This document shows positions 27,414 through 36,514 of a DNA stretch of 64,000 bases, in pieces. Every line of letters starts with the position of its first letter. Position 1 is the first letter of the stretch. Made by a program: the position numbers and the translations under genes. A model generated the notes under the pieces. The model was given only the letters and a program-made list of their open reading frames with translations. It had not been told where the DNA came from and made no database searches. Source of the stretch: Bradyrhizobium sp. CCBAU 51627 (GTDB lineage: Bacteria > Pseudomonadota > Alphaproteobacteria > Rhizobiales > Xanthobacteraceae); the NCBI RefSeq assembly GCF_028128765.1, contig NZ_LBJG01000023.1, positions 558,001-622,000 of the forward strand, read 5' to 3'.

Positions 27414-30203
27414 ATGGACAGCGTTGCGACTGAGCACAAACCAGAGGTGGACGATCGCTTCGACACCCCGCGAATCACCGCCGCGATCGATGCGCTCGCC
27501 GAGAAGCATCACGGCCGCGAGGACGCATTCCGTACGGCGACCGCGCAACTGCTCAAGGCCGAGCTGATCGCAGCACGCGCCGCCGCGCAAAAAATTCTCC
27601 TGAAAGACCGTCATGGCCGGCGCTGCGCCGAGCGGCTATGCCACGTCCAGGACGAGATCATCCGCATCCTCTATTCGGCCGCGACCCGTCATCTCTATCG
27701 CTCCCCGATCCCGAGCGGCGCCGAGCGCATGGCGGTGGTGGCGACCGGCGGCTATGGCCGCGGCCTGATGGCTCCCGAATCCGACATCGATCTCTTGTTC
27801 ATCCTGCCCTACAAGCAGACCGCCTGGGGCGAGCAGGTCGCCGAGGCCATTCTCTATTGCCTCTGGGACATGGGCCTGAAGGTCGGCCACGCCACCCGCT
27901 CGGTCGACGAATCGATCCGGCAGGCGCGCGGCGACATGACCATCCGCACCGCCATCCTGGAGACGCGCTTCCTCACCGGCGACAAGCCGCTCTATGACGA
28001 GCTGGTCGAACGCTTCGACAGAGAGGTGGTGCAGGGCACCGCCTCCGAGTTCGTCACGGCAAAGCTCGCCGAGCGCGAAGAACGCCATCGCCGCGGCGGC
28101 CAGTCACGCTATCTGGTCGAGCCCAACGTCAAGGACGGCAAGGGCGCGCTGCGCGACCTGCACACGCTGTTCTGGATCGCCAAATACGTCTATCGCGTCC
28201 GCGACACCGACGAACTGGTCGAGCGCGGCGTGTTCGACGCGCAGGAGTATCGCAGCTTCCGCCGCTGTGCCGATTTCCTCTGGTCTGTGCGCTGCAATCT
28301 GCATTTCTACTGCAATCGCGCCGAGGAACGCCTCTCCTTCGACCTCCAGCGCGAAATCGCCGTCAGACTCGGCTACACCTCGCACCCCGGCATGCAGGAC
28401 GTCGAGCGCTTCATGAAGCACTACTTCCTGGTCGCCAAGGAAGTCGGCAATCTCACCGCCATCCTTTGCGCCAAGCTCGAGGACCAGCAGGCCAAGCCCG
28501 CGCCGGTGCTGAGCCGGATGATGGCGCGGCTGCGCCCGACCCAGGCGAAGCGGCGTGTCCCGGAGAGCGACGACTTCATCGTCGACAACAACCGCATCAA
28601 CGTCGCCGCGCCCGACGTCTTCAAGCACGATCCGGTCAATCTGATCCGCATCTTCCGCCTGGCGCAGAAGAACAACCTCGCCTTCCATCCGGATGCGATG
28701 CGCGACGTGACGCGCTCGCTCGGCCTGATCAACGCGCACATGCGCGAGAATCCCGAGGCCAACCGGCTGTTCATGGAGATCCTGACCTCCGACAACGCGG
28801 AGATCGTGCTGCGACGGATGAACGAGACCGGCGTGCTTGGCCATTTCATCCGCGCCTTCGGCAAGATCGTTTCGATGATGCAGTTCAACATGTATCATCA
28901 CTACACCGTCGACGAGCATCTGATCCGCTGCGTCGGCTTCCTCCAGGACATCGAGCGCGGCGGCATCGAGGAGTTCGCGCTGGCCAGCGACCTGATGCGC
29001 AAGATCCGGCCCGAGCACCGCGCGGTGATCTACATCACGACGCTGCTGCACGACATCGCCAAGGGACGGCCGGAGGATCACTCGATCGCCGGCGCCAAGG
29101 TCGCGCGGCGGCTGTGCCCGCGGCTCGGCTTCAGCGCCGCCGACACCGAGCTCGTGGCCTGGCTGATCGAGGAACATCTGACGATGTCGACGGTCGCGCA
29201 GTCGCGCGACCTGTCGGACCGCAAGACCATCGAGAATTTTGCCGCCGTGGTGCAGTCGGTCGAGCAGATGAAGCTACTGACGATCCTCACCACTGCGGAC
29301 ATCCGCGGCGTCGGTCCGGGCGTGTGGAATGGCTGGAAGGCGCAGCTCCTGCGCTCGCTCTATTATGAGACCGAGCCGGTGCTGACCGGCGGCTTTTCGG
29401 AGGTCGATCGCGGCAAGCGTCTCATCGCCGCGCACGCCGAATTCCGCACCGCCTTCGCCGAATGGCCAGACGACGAGCTCGATGCCTATATCGGCCGGCA
29501 CTATCCGGCCTACTGGCTCAAGGTCGAGCTGCCGCGAAAGATCCGCCACGCCCGCTTCGTGCGATCGAGCGAGCAGGCCGGCCACAAGCTCGCGATCAAT
29601 GTCGGCTTCGACGAGGTGCGCGGCGTCACCGAGCTGACGATCTTCGCCGCCGACCATCCCTGGCTGCTGTCGATCATCGCCGGTGCCTGCGCTTCGGCGG
29701 GTGCCAACATCGTCGACGCCCAGATCTACACCACGACCGACGGACGCGCGCTCGACACCATCTCGATCTCGAGGGAATACGACCGCGACGAGGACGAGGG
29801 CCGGCGCGCCACCCGCATCGGCGAGATGATCGAGGACGTGCTGGAAGGCAAGCTGCGCCTGCCCGAAGTGGTGGCGCGGCGCACGGTGCGCAGCAAGGCG
29901 AAGCCCTTCGTGATCGAGCCGGAGGTGACCATCAACAACCAGTGGTCCGACCGCTACACCGTGATCGAGGTCTCCGGCCTCGACCGCCCAGGCCTGCTCT
30001 ACGAGCTGACCACCGCCATCTCGAAGCTCAATCTCAACATCGCCTCGGCCCATGTCGCGACCTTCGGCGAGCGCGCGCGCGATGTGTTCTACGTCACCGA
30101 TTTGCTGGGCGCGCAGATCAACGCGCCGACCCGCCAGGCCGCGATCAAGAGCGCGCTGACGCACGTCATGGCCGGCGACAAGGCGGTCCAGCCGGCGGCG
30201 TGA
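27414..30203 (+). CDS. glnD: [Protein-PII] uridylyltransferase/uridylyl-removing enzyme
   Basis: A 929-residue bifunctional nitrogen sensor that uridylylates PII proteins when glutamine is low and removes UMP when it is high. The domains are in order: a nucleotidyltransferase (VATGGYGRGLMAPESDIDLL, about residues 102-125), a GlnD-specific linker, an HD phosphohydrolase (TTLLHDIAKGRPEDHS, about 545) and two ACT domains (TIFAADHPWLLSIIAGACAS near 750; VSGLDRPGLLYELTTAISKL near 860) that bind glutamine. The length is typical of rhizobial GlnD. The PII genes are elsewhere. Confidence 0.97.
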   Translation: MDSVATEHKPEVDDRFDTPRITAAIDALAEKHHGREDAFRTATAQLLKAELIAARAAAQKILLKDRHGRRCAERLCHVQDEIIRILYSAATRHLYRSPIPSGAERMAVVATGGYGRGLMAPESDIDLLFILPYKQTAWGEQVAEAILYCLWDMGLKVGHATRSVDESIRQARGDMTIRTAILETRFLTGDKPLYDELVERFDREVVQGTASEFVTAKLAEREERHRRGGQSRYLVEPNVKDGKGALRDLHTLFWIAKYVYRVRDTDELVERGVFDAQEYRSFRRCADFLWSVRCNLHFYCNRAEERLSFDLQREIAVRLGYTSHPGMQDVERFMKHYFLVAKEVGNLTAILCAKLEDQQAKPAPVLSRMMARLRPTQAKRRVPESDDFIVDNNRINVAAPDVFKHDPVNLIRIFRLAQKNNLAFHPDAMRDVTRSLGLINAHMRENPEANRLFMEILTSDNAEIVLRRMNETGVLGHFIRAFGKIVSMMQFNMYHHYTVDEHLIRCVGFLQDIERGGIEEFALASDLMRKIRPEHRAVIYITTLLHDIAKGRPEDHSIAGAKVARRLCPRLGFSAADTELVAWLIEEHLTMSTVAQSRDLSDRKTIENFAAVVQSVEQMKLLTILTTADIRGVGPGVWNGWKAQLLRSLYYETEPVLTGGFSEVDRGKRLIAAHAEFRTAFAEWPDDELDAYIGRHYPAYWLKVELPRKIRHARFVRSSEQAGHKLAINVGFDEVRGVTELTIFAADHPWLLSIIAGACASAGANIVDAQIYTTTDGRALDTISISREYDRDEDEGRRATRIGEMIEDVLEGKLRLPEVVARRTVRSKAKPFVIEPEVTINNQWSDRYTVIEVSGLDRPGLLYELTTAISKLNLNIASAHVATFGERARDVFYVTDLLGAQINAPTRQAAIKSALTHVMAGDKAVQPAA

Positions 30204-30212
30204 TTCTCTTTC

Positions 30213-30308
30213 GTCATTCCGGGGCGTCGAGCCCGGAATCTATTCGTCGGCACCGTCGCTGCGGCCCGACGGATTCCGGGCTCGCGCTTCGCGCGCCCCG
30301 GAATGACA
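30213..30308. repeat. Palindromic repeat (CATTCCGGGG type)
   Basis: Imperfect arms: GTCATTCCGGGGCG ... GAGCCCGGAAT at the left, and ATTCCGGGCTCG ... GCCCCGGAATGAC at the right. It lies at the convergent 3' ends of glnD and ogt, so it may also act as a terminator for both. Confidence 0.7.
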
Positions 30309-30319
30309 GTGGATAGAGA

Positions 30320-30850
30320 CTAAACCTCCACGCCCTCATGCCGCAGCAGCCACCGCTTGCGCTCCAGGCCGCCGCCATATTTCACCATCGAGCCGTCGGC
30401 GCCGATCAGGCGGTGACACGGTAACACCACGCTGATCGGATTTGAGCCGTTGGCATGGCCGACCGCACGGATGGCTTTTGGCATGTCGATCTTTGCCGCG
30501 AGCGCGCCGTAGCTCATCGTGGTGCCCGCCGGAATCTTCGCCAACGCCGTCCAGACCTTTTGCTGGAACGGCGTGCCGGCGATCCGCCATTCGATGCGTG
30601 TGAGCTGGTCGAGATCACCTTCAAAATAGGCCGACAGCGCGGTCTTCATCGCGATCGGCGCGGACCGATCGACCAGATTCACAGCACCATGATGCAGGCG
30701 CAACAGCTCGCGCATGCGGGGCTCGTAGTCGTCCCAATCGAGCGCGCGCAGCGCACCGTCGGCATCGGTGACGAGCAGCGCGATCCCGATCGGCGTGGCC
30801 AACCGGTCGAGGCCGAAGCGTTCAGGCGTCCTGGTTGATCGGGCGGGCAT
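30320..30850 (-). CDS. ogt: Methylated-DNA--[protein]-cysteine S-methyltransferase
   Basis: A 176-residue DNA repair protein that moves the methyl group from O6-methylguanine (and O4-methylthymine) to its own Cys. The active site is VLPCHRLIG, and the helix-turn-helix part is GTTMSYGALAAKIDMPKAIRAVGHANGSNP in this region. It has the AGT domain without the AdaA N-terminal regulator domain, so it is Ogt-like. ATG at 30850 is used; a GTG at 30874 would add eight residues. Neither has a strong ribosome binding site. Confidence 0.9.
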   Translation of the reverse strand: MPARSTRTPERFGLDRLATPIGIALLVTDADGALRALDWDDYEPRMRELLRLHHGAVNLVDRSAPIAMKTALSAYFEGDLDQLTRIEWRIAGTPFQQKVWTALAKIPAGTTMSYGALAAKIDMPKAIRAVGHANGSNPISVVLPCHRLIGADGSMVKYGGGLERKRWLLRHEGVEV

Positions 30851-30943
30851 TGCGGCACCATCACGTCGAAACACGCCATCGCACTTGCCATGCAGGCCAT
30901 GCTAACGTCCACCCGAAAGCTGACGCTTTTGGGGGAGCTCAAC

Positions 30944-31306
30944 TTGATTCTCATCGCCAATATCCTGGTGGCGCTGGTCGCCGCGCTGCACACCTATTTA
31001 CTGATCCTGGAGATGTTTCTCTGGAACAAGCCCTTGGGCTTGAAGACATTCCGCAATTCGCCCGAGAAGGCCGAGATCACGAAGGTGCTGGCCGCCAATC
31101 AAGGCCTCTACAACGGCTTCCTCGCCGCCGGCCTGACCTGGGGCCTGATGCATGGCAATCCGGCCCTCGCGTTTCAGATCAAGGTGTTCTTCCTGCTCTG
31201 CGTGATCGTGGCCGGCGTCTATGGTGCGGCGACCGTCAGCACGCGCATCCTGATCGTGCAGGCGCTGCCGGCCGCGATCGCACTGGTCGCCTTGTTCCTG
31301 GCCTGA
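30944..31306 (+). CDS. DUF1304 family membrane protein
   Basis: A 120-residue inner membrane protein with four predicted helices. NILVALVAALHTYLLILEMF and AANQGLYNGFLAAGLTWGLM are characteristic of DUF1304; function unknown. I place the start at TTG 30944 because GGGGGAG lies six bases before it and because family members begin directly at this first helix. In-frame ATGs at 30890 and 30899 lack a good ribosome binding site and would add up to 18 residues. It is divergent from ogt. Confidence 0.8.
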   Translation: MILIANILVALVAALHTYLLILEMFLWNKPLGLKTFRNSPEKAEITKVLAANQGLYNGFLAAGLTWGLMHGNPALAFQIKVFFLLCVIVAGVYGAATVSTRILIVQALPAAIALVALFLA

Positions 31307-31452
31307 GACCTTGGTCTGAAACGCTACGGCGCAGTGCGCGATCCTTGCGCGGCGGCGAACGTTCCTCCACAATCTTCGACAGCGATGGCGACCGTTGCAA
31401 TCAACGGAAAAAGACCATCGGCCGAAAATTCCGTCAGGAGGAACTACCCAAT

Positions 31453-32679
31453 ATGACCAGTCGCAGAGCCTTCCTAGCTGCCACCACGGCGCTCGCCGTC
31501 ACCTTCTCCGCCAGCCAGGCCTTCGCTCAGAAGAAATACGACACCGGTGCGAGCGACACCGAGATCAAGATCGGCCAGACCGTGCCGTTCTCCGGCCCGT
31601 ATTCGGTCTACGCCAATATCGGCAAGACCCAGGCCGCCTATTTCAAGATGATCAACGACCAGGGCGGCATCAACGGCCGCAAGATCAATCTGATCCAGTA
31701 CGACGACGCCTATTCGCCGCCGAAGACGGTCGAGCAGGTGCGCAAGCTCGTCGAGGGCGATGAGGTCCTCTTCACCTTCCAGCTGATCGGCACTGCCGCG
31801 AACGCCGCCGTGCAAAAATATCTCAACAGCAAGAAGGTGCCGCAACTGCTCGCTTCGACCGGCGCCGAGCGCTTCAACGATCCGAAGAACTATCCCTGGA
31901 CCATCGCCTACAATCCCAACTACGTGTCCGAGGGACGCATCTACGCGAAGTACATTCTCAAGGAGCATCCGAACGCCAAGATCGGCGTGCTCTACCAGAA
32001 CGACGACATGGGTCGCGACTATCTCGCGGGCCTGAAGAGCGGCCTCGGCGACAAGGCCGCCAGCATGATCGTCGGCGAGGTGTCCTACGAGGTCACCGAT
32101 CCGACGGTGGATTCACAGGTGGTCAAGCTGAAGTCGATGGGTGTCGACGTGTTCTTTGATGCATCGACACCGAAATTCGCGGCACAGGCAATCAAGAAGC
32201 TCGCCGACCTCGGCTGGACGCCGGTGCACATCCTCGACATCAATGCGAGCCCGATCTCGGCCACGCTGAAGCCGGCCGGCCTCGACATCTCCAAGGGCAT
32301 CATCTCGACCCAGTACGGCAAGGAGCCGGGCGACCCACAGTGGAAGGACGACCCCGGCGTGAAGGCGTTCTTCGCGTTCATGGACAAATACTTCCCTGAA
32401 GGCGACAAGCTCAACACCGTCAACACCTACGCCTATTCGGTGGCGGAGTTGCTGGTTCAGGTGCTGAAACAGTGCAGCGACGACCTGACACGCGAAAACG
32501 TCATGAAGCAGGCCGCCAGCATCAAGGACTTCACTCCCAGCCTCGCGCTCCCCGGCATCAAGATCAACACGGGCGCCGACGACTACCGCGTCAACAAGCA
32601 GATGCAGATGATGAAGTTCAACGGCGAACGCTGGGAACTGTTCGGCCCGATCATCGAGGGCTCAGGCCCGGCGGGCTAG
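31453..32679 (+). CDS. Branched-chain amino acid-type ABC transporter substrate-binding protein
   Basis: A 408-residue periplasmic-binding protein of the Leu/Ile/Val (LivK) type. The signal peptide, MTSRRAFLAATTALAVTFSA, ends near AFAQ. The mature part has ASDTEIKIGQTVPFSGPYS, NDQGGINGRKINLIQYDDAY and IGVLYQNDDMGRDYLAGLK, typical of this family. ATG at 31453 follows AGGAGGA; the frame is open a further 206 codons upstream but without coding character. No permease or ATPase genes follow, so it is an orphan binding protein. The ligand could be an amino acid, a dipeptide or an aromatic acid. Confidence 0.92.
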   Translation: MTSRRAFLAATTALAVTFSASQAFAQKKYDTGASDTEIKIGQTVPFSGPYSVYANIGKTQAAYFKMINDQGGINGRKINLIQYDDAYSPPKTVEQVRKLVEGDEVLFTFQLIGTAANAAVQKYLNSKKVPQLLASTGAERFNDPKNYPWTIAYNPNYVSEGRIYAKYILKEHPNAKIGVLYQNDDMGRDYLAGLKSGLGDKAASMIVGEVSYEVTDPTVDSQVVKLKSMGVDVFFDASTPKFAAQAIKKLADLGWTPVHILDINASPISATLKPAGLDISKGIISTQYGKEPGDPQWKDDPGVKAFFAFMDKYFPEGDKLNTVNTYAYSVAELLVQVLKQCSDDLTRENVMKQAASIKDFTPSLALPGIKINTGADDYRVNKQMQMMKFNGERWELFGPIIEGSGPAG

Positions 32680-32741
32680 GCCCGAGCCAGCCGTCTCGAC
32701 ATCGCCGAAGCGAGACGGCGGATCGGGACCACGTCAGCCGA

Positions 32742-33854
32742 TCATCGCGGCTGACGTGGTAGTCCGGCGTTGCTCAACAGCGCGACCAGATCAACTTGGC
32801 GTGTCAGGCCTGTCTTGGCGAACACGTTCTTCAATTGCGTGCGCACGGTTTCGCGCGACAATCCAGAGCGATCCGCAATCTGATCGATCGTCGCTCCACC
32901 GGAAAGCTCGCGGGCGACGCGGGCTTCCGCGGGCGTCAGGTCGAAAAGTCCTGCGATCAGCTCGGCGGTCGGCACGGCGCCCCGATCAACCGGCGTGAGA
33001 ATCACGAGCGCGGATGCTTGCGAGAAAAGGTCCTGTGCAGCACGGCGCACCGGGAGCAGGTGAACGATCATCGGCACCTTGTCGTCGCGCGCTGGAATCG
33101 GAATCGAACAAACTTGCTGCGGACCGGGGCGGACGACCGCGCGCGCGAGTAGATCAATTCCATCGGCAAACAGACGGTCGATGATCGGATCGCTAAACGT
33201 CAGCCGCGCCGGCCGATCGTAACAGAGCTCCGGTATCAGGGCTTCGAAGAGCGGATTGGCAGCGTAGAGGCGGCCGGGCCCGCGCAATACGGCACCTGGC
33301 AAGCCGACTTCGGCGAGCGCCTCCGTCATGGCTCGCGCCTTCTCCAGGCCCAGGCGCGCGGCAAGGAGCGAGGCACGTCCAAGGTGAGGCCGGAGTTGGT
33401 CGAAGAAGTCGATCACCTTCCGTTCGATCGGGCCTTTCGCGTAGGCCTTCTCAAAGGAGAAAATGATGGAGTCGCCGCTCGGCACATTGAACATGGTGCC
33501 GGTGGCCCACCCGAGGCCACGCCTGCGGTAGAAGTCATAAACCGGATCGGTGTCGATCTCCTCCTGGGAGAAGTAGTCATGGTCAGAGATGAAACCGACC
33601 GGCGGAACCGCCCCCATTCGTTGTGGGCGCGGATTGATCGCAGCCCAGCCATCCCGAATGAATTCGATCATCGTCGGGTAAATGTCGGGCGATGCCGCCC
33701 ATCGCATGCGGTCGAGATTGGCGGTGAACAACAGCCCGCCGGCCCCGTCCGCGAGGCCGGAGAGGCGACCGAGAAGCGTCGGCCACAGCTCGGGCACGAC
33801 GGCGGCCTCATAAATCAGATCTATCAGGAGCTGAAATTCGTCAGCGGGGACCAT
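32742..33854 (-). CDS. LuxR family transcriptional regulator
   Basis: A 370-residue regulator with a C-terminal LuxR/GerE helix-turn-helix (FDLTPAEARVARELSGGATI, then DQIADRSGLSRETVRTQLKN). The roughly 300-residue N-terminal part has no clear autoinducer-binding signature; a PAS-like region with GAVLRGPGRLYAANPLFEAL is visible around residue 200. No luxI-type gene is near. I used ATG at 33854; a TTG at 33872 would add six residues, and neither has a good ribosome binding site. It is convergent with the binding-protein gene. Confidence 0.85.
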   Translation of the reverse strand: MVPADEFQLLIDLIYEAAVVPELWPTLLGRLSGLADGAGGLLFTANLDRMRWAASPDIYPTMIEFIRDGWAAINPRPQRMGAVPPVGFISDHDYFSQEEIDTDPVYDFYRRRGLGWATGTMFNVPSGDSIIFSFEKAYAKGPIERKVIDFFDQLRPHLGRASLLAARLGLEKARAMTEALAEVGLPGAVLRGPGRLYAANPLFEALIPELCYDRPARLTFSDPIIDRLFADGIDLLARAVVRPGPQQVCSIPIPARDDKVPMIVHLLPVRRAAQDLFSQASALVILTPVDRGAVPTAELIAGLFDLTPAEARVARELSGGATIDQIADRSGLSRETVRTQLKNVFAKTGLTRQVDLVALLSNAGLPRQPR

Positions 33855-34024
33855 GCGTTGGCTGGCGTCCAAGGAAGAGCGTTACCAGCAGAGGATTTAG
33901 TGTGATTCTCGTATCGGTTCCATCACCAATCTGAATTGGCGACGAGGGGGGCCGTTGGCTGATCGTCTGCGGCCAGACTGGCCCGTCCACCGGAAGTTAC
34001 CATTTCAGCACTTTGGGAGACTGA

Positions 34025-35482
34025 TCAACGCACATGGACATCGGCGAGCATGCGCTGGACCAAAATGCGCGAAACGTCTCGAACGCCCTCGATGTCGCAT
34101 TTCGAAGTCCGCGTGAATGAAAATGAATTTCCTGCCTGCCTGAAATTGAACAAGGCCCGGCGGCCGTCGGACGTAAAGGCGATCGTCAGGGACGAATTCT
34201 CGCCGCTGGCCGGGGAGACATTCTTCATGGTGTAGACCGTCACATTGCCCAGCGACTGAAGGCTAACCCGCTTCGAGTCCGCCACGCCGAATTGGTCGAC
34301 CGAATGACGTCCCAGATTCGACACGTAGATGAAGCGCTCGTCCGACCAGAGAACGAAATACTGGACCAGCGTCAGGAGCGCATTTTGGGCAGCCAACGCT
34401 CGTTCGGACGACATCGCCTTGGGGCCGACTTCGGCGCCTGCGGACACGGGGCAGGTGTCCGCCGCGAAATAGGCGCCCATGAAGCCGGCTAGCGGCCCTC
34501 GGGATCTGGCGGCCTTGTCGAGACGGTCGGGCACGAGCTTCGCCTCATCGCTCCAAGCTTGCATCTCGTTCCGGGATGCCTCATCGAGCAGATCCTCGCC
34601 AAGAACATAGCGCGGCTTCTTGTCGGCGTAGTCGACCACGAACCAGCGCTCCTCGCCCTTGTAACTGTTGCGGGTGCGGCCCGTCACCGTGACTTTGGTG
34701 CCCTGGGACAGGGTCGATTCCGTCGGCGCATCACGCCGTGGCTCGGTTTGTACGGGCACGTTGGACCGGACCGCATAGTAGGTCGACTTGGATGTCTGGA
34801 TCGGCTCGATGCTGAAATTATCGGCACGGATCGCGAGCTGGTCCGCGACCGCCTTCCTGGCCTGGAATTCGCGAGCATCCGCTTCGGCCTTCGCCGTGTC
34901 TCCCTTCCTGTCCCAGAACCTGCTCCGCAATTCATAAGGATCGGCGGCAGACGGATCGAGCTGGACCAGCGAGTTCAAATCAGCGAGGGCGCGATCGAAA
35001 TCGTTCTTGAGCTCGAAGACTTCAGCCCTGTTTCTGAGCGCCCACTTGTTCTTTGGATTGGCATTCAGGACGGTCGTCAAGTCTGCGATCGCCTCGTCAT
35101 TTCGCTCCAAGGCCTGGTAAATCCGCGCACGCTCGAGATAGAGGTCGAGGTTGCTCGGAGCCAGCTTCATGGCGCGGCCAAGGTCATCGAGCGGCAGCTT
35201 CATACGAGCGGCAGTCTGGGCGTCATCCTCGTCGCCCATGTTCTTTTCATAGTAGTGCTTTGCACGTTCAAGATAGGCTCTCGCCCGAACGTCCGCCGTT
35301 TGAGCGGCGTCTTCTATGAGCCTCGTGCAGATATCGATCGCGGCCGCCGTGTCCCTGGAATACTGACAATGGCGCAGATCGTCCTCGCTGGACGCCGCCG
35401 TCGCGCGAGTGAGGCCGGCGAAGAGGGCAAGGGCGGTGGCCATCCACCCCAACGAACGCGCAATCGGCAGGAATCCGGACAT
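34025..35482 (-). CDS. Secreted TPR protein with SH3-like domain
   Basis: A 485-residue protein with a signal peptide (FLPIARSLGWMATALALFAG, cleavage near ATA). Tetratricopeptide-like repeats fill about residues 60-215 (PLDDLGRAMKLAPSNLDLYL; DEAIADLTTVLNANPKNKWA; DRALADLNSLVQLDPSAADP). A bacterial SH3-like segment follows (YYAVRSNVPVQTEPRRDAPT to VLGEDLL). The C-terminal 180 residues, with a few Cys, match nothing I know. It is divergent from the 35616 lipoprotein gene, and the two are probably controlled from the 130-base gap between them. Confidence 0.75.
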   Translation of the reverse strand: MSGFLPIARSLGWMATALALFAGLTRATAASSEDDLRHCQYSRDTAAAIDICTRLIEDAAQTADVRARAYLERAKHYYEKNMGDEDDAQTAARMKLPLDDLGRAMKLAPSNLDLYLERARIYQALERNDEAIADLTTVLNANPKNKWALRNRAEVFELKNDFDRALADLNSLVQLDPSAADPYELRSRFWDRKGDTAKAEADAREFQARKAVADQLAIRADNFSIEPIQTSKSTYYAVRSNVPVQTEPRRDAPTESTLSQGTKVTVTGRTRNSYKGEERWFVVDYADKKPRYVLGEDLLDEASRNEMQAWSDEAKLVPDRLDKAARSRGPLAGFMGAYFAADTCPVSAGAEVGPKAMSSERALAAQNALLTLVQYFVLWSDERFIYVSNLGRHSVDQFGVADSKRVSLQSLGNVTVYTMKNVSPASGENSSLTIAFTSDGRRALFNFRQAGNSFSFTRTSKCDIEGVRDVSRILVQRMLADVHVR

Positions 35483-35615
35483 CGAAGTCGCCTTGGTTAT
35501 GAGCCGGCCAACCTACATGCTTGTCCGATGGCTCCATCACCCGGATGGGTGATGCAGCCCGGGAAGTTTCGACCACAATGGCAGCGCGTCGAACAGGGAC
35601 AGCAATACGAAGCGC

Positions 35616-36431
35616 GTGATGTGGATCTCAGAACACCGGGCAAGGCCTCCCGGCGCCAAGCTCCCCCGGATTGCGGCTGCGAGGTGCGCGCTGCTTGCCG
35701 TGACGGCGGCGGGCGGCTTGCTGGCTTGCAGCGCTCCATTGCAGCCGGCCCGGGCCGGCTCCGAGCCGGAGTTCGCCAGCGTCGCAAAGCTGGAGGAAGC
35801 AAGATACGACGAACGGAAACTGAAGCGGCTGATCGACATCTGCGACCGCGGTTTCTGCGCCTCCGACCTCTACGCTGCGATCCAGGCGAGGCTTGCAGCC
35901 GTCGTGAAGGAACGGGAGCAGTTTTCCAATGCCCAAACCGAGGCAGACTATCGTGCCTATCTGGCACAGTGCGTTGCGTGCGCCTACCGGGAGCCGGCCG
36001 AGAAGCTGTTGCGAAATTCCACGCTCTCGACCGCAGTCCCTGCGCCATCTGCCCCACCTTCCCGTCAGCCTTCGTCCGTCGCGTCGCCGCCGACCGACAC
36101 GGCGGGGTCGCCTTCCAGCGAAACCTGGAATGCCGTTGCCCATGTGATCTACCGGGTCCGCGGGTCGGTCCGCGTCGCAATCGGATATTCCGGTCCTCAA
36201 CCCTCGGCGATCGAGGCGCAGCGCGCGGCGAAACGCAGTTGCGAACAGAACTCCGACACTCGCGAATGCGACGTCAGCCAGGCCTCAAACCAAGGTTGCT
36301 ACTTCATCATCATCGGACGTAAGCGGGGCAACGTCACCTGGGTCTCGGGGGCGAGCAGCGACCAAGTCTACGAAAAGTGCAGCAATCAAGGCTATTCCTG
36401 CAGGTCCCCGATTGGCGGATGCGTCGACTGA
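35616..36431 (+). CDS. DUF4189-like putative lipoprotein
   Basis: A 271-residue protein with an N-terminal signal and a lipobox (AAGGLLACSAP), so lipidation is possible. The middle contains YDERKLKRLIDICDRGFCAS and a Cys pair (LAQCVACAYREPAEKLL). A Pro/Ser-rich linker (about 145-170) leads to a C-terminal domain resembling DUF4189 (IGYSGPQPSAIEAQRAAKRS, then Cys-rich). DUF4189 function is unknown. The start ATG at 35616 or 35619 is not certain. It overlaps no gene and is followed 83 bases on by the WD40 gene. Confidence 0.7.
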   Translation: MMWISEHRARPPGAKLPRIAAARCALLAVTAAGGLLACSAPLQPARAGSEPEFASVAKLEEARYDERKLKRLIDICDRGFCASDLYAAIQARLAAVVKEREQFSNAQTEADYRAYLAQCVACAYREPAEKLLRNSTLSTAVPAPSAPPSRQPSSVASPPTDTAGSPSSETWNAVAHVIYRVRGSVRVAIGYSGPQPSAIEAQRAAKRSCEQNSDTRECDVSQASNQGCYFIIIGRKRGNVTWVSGASSDQVYEKCSNQGYSCRSPIGGCVD

Positions 36432-36514
36432 GGACGGAAGAGCGTTTGGCAAGCGCGATGCCGGCGCGCGAGCGGTCCCGGTCCCCGGTTCGATCGGAGA
36501 AGGAAACACCCGAA

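Noticed and set aside
30835..31452. 206-codon N-terminal extension of the LivK-type gene
   Set aside because: It overlaps DUF1304 in another frame. A signal peptide starts at ATG 31453 after an AGGAGGA site.
36377..36514. Longer start for the WD40 protein
   Set aside because: It would place 46 residues before the signal peptide and overlap the lipoprotein gene; ATG 36515 has a good ribosome binding site.
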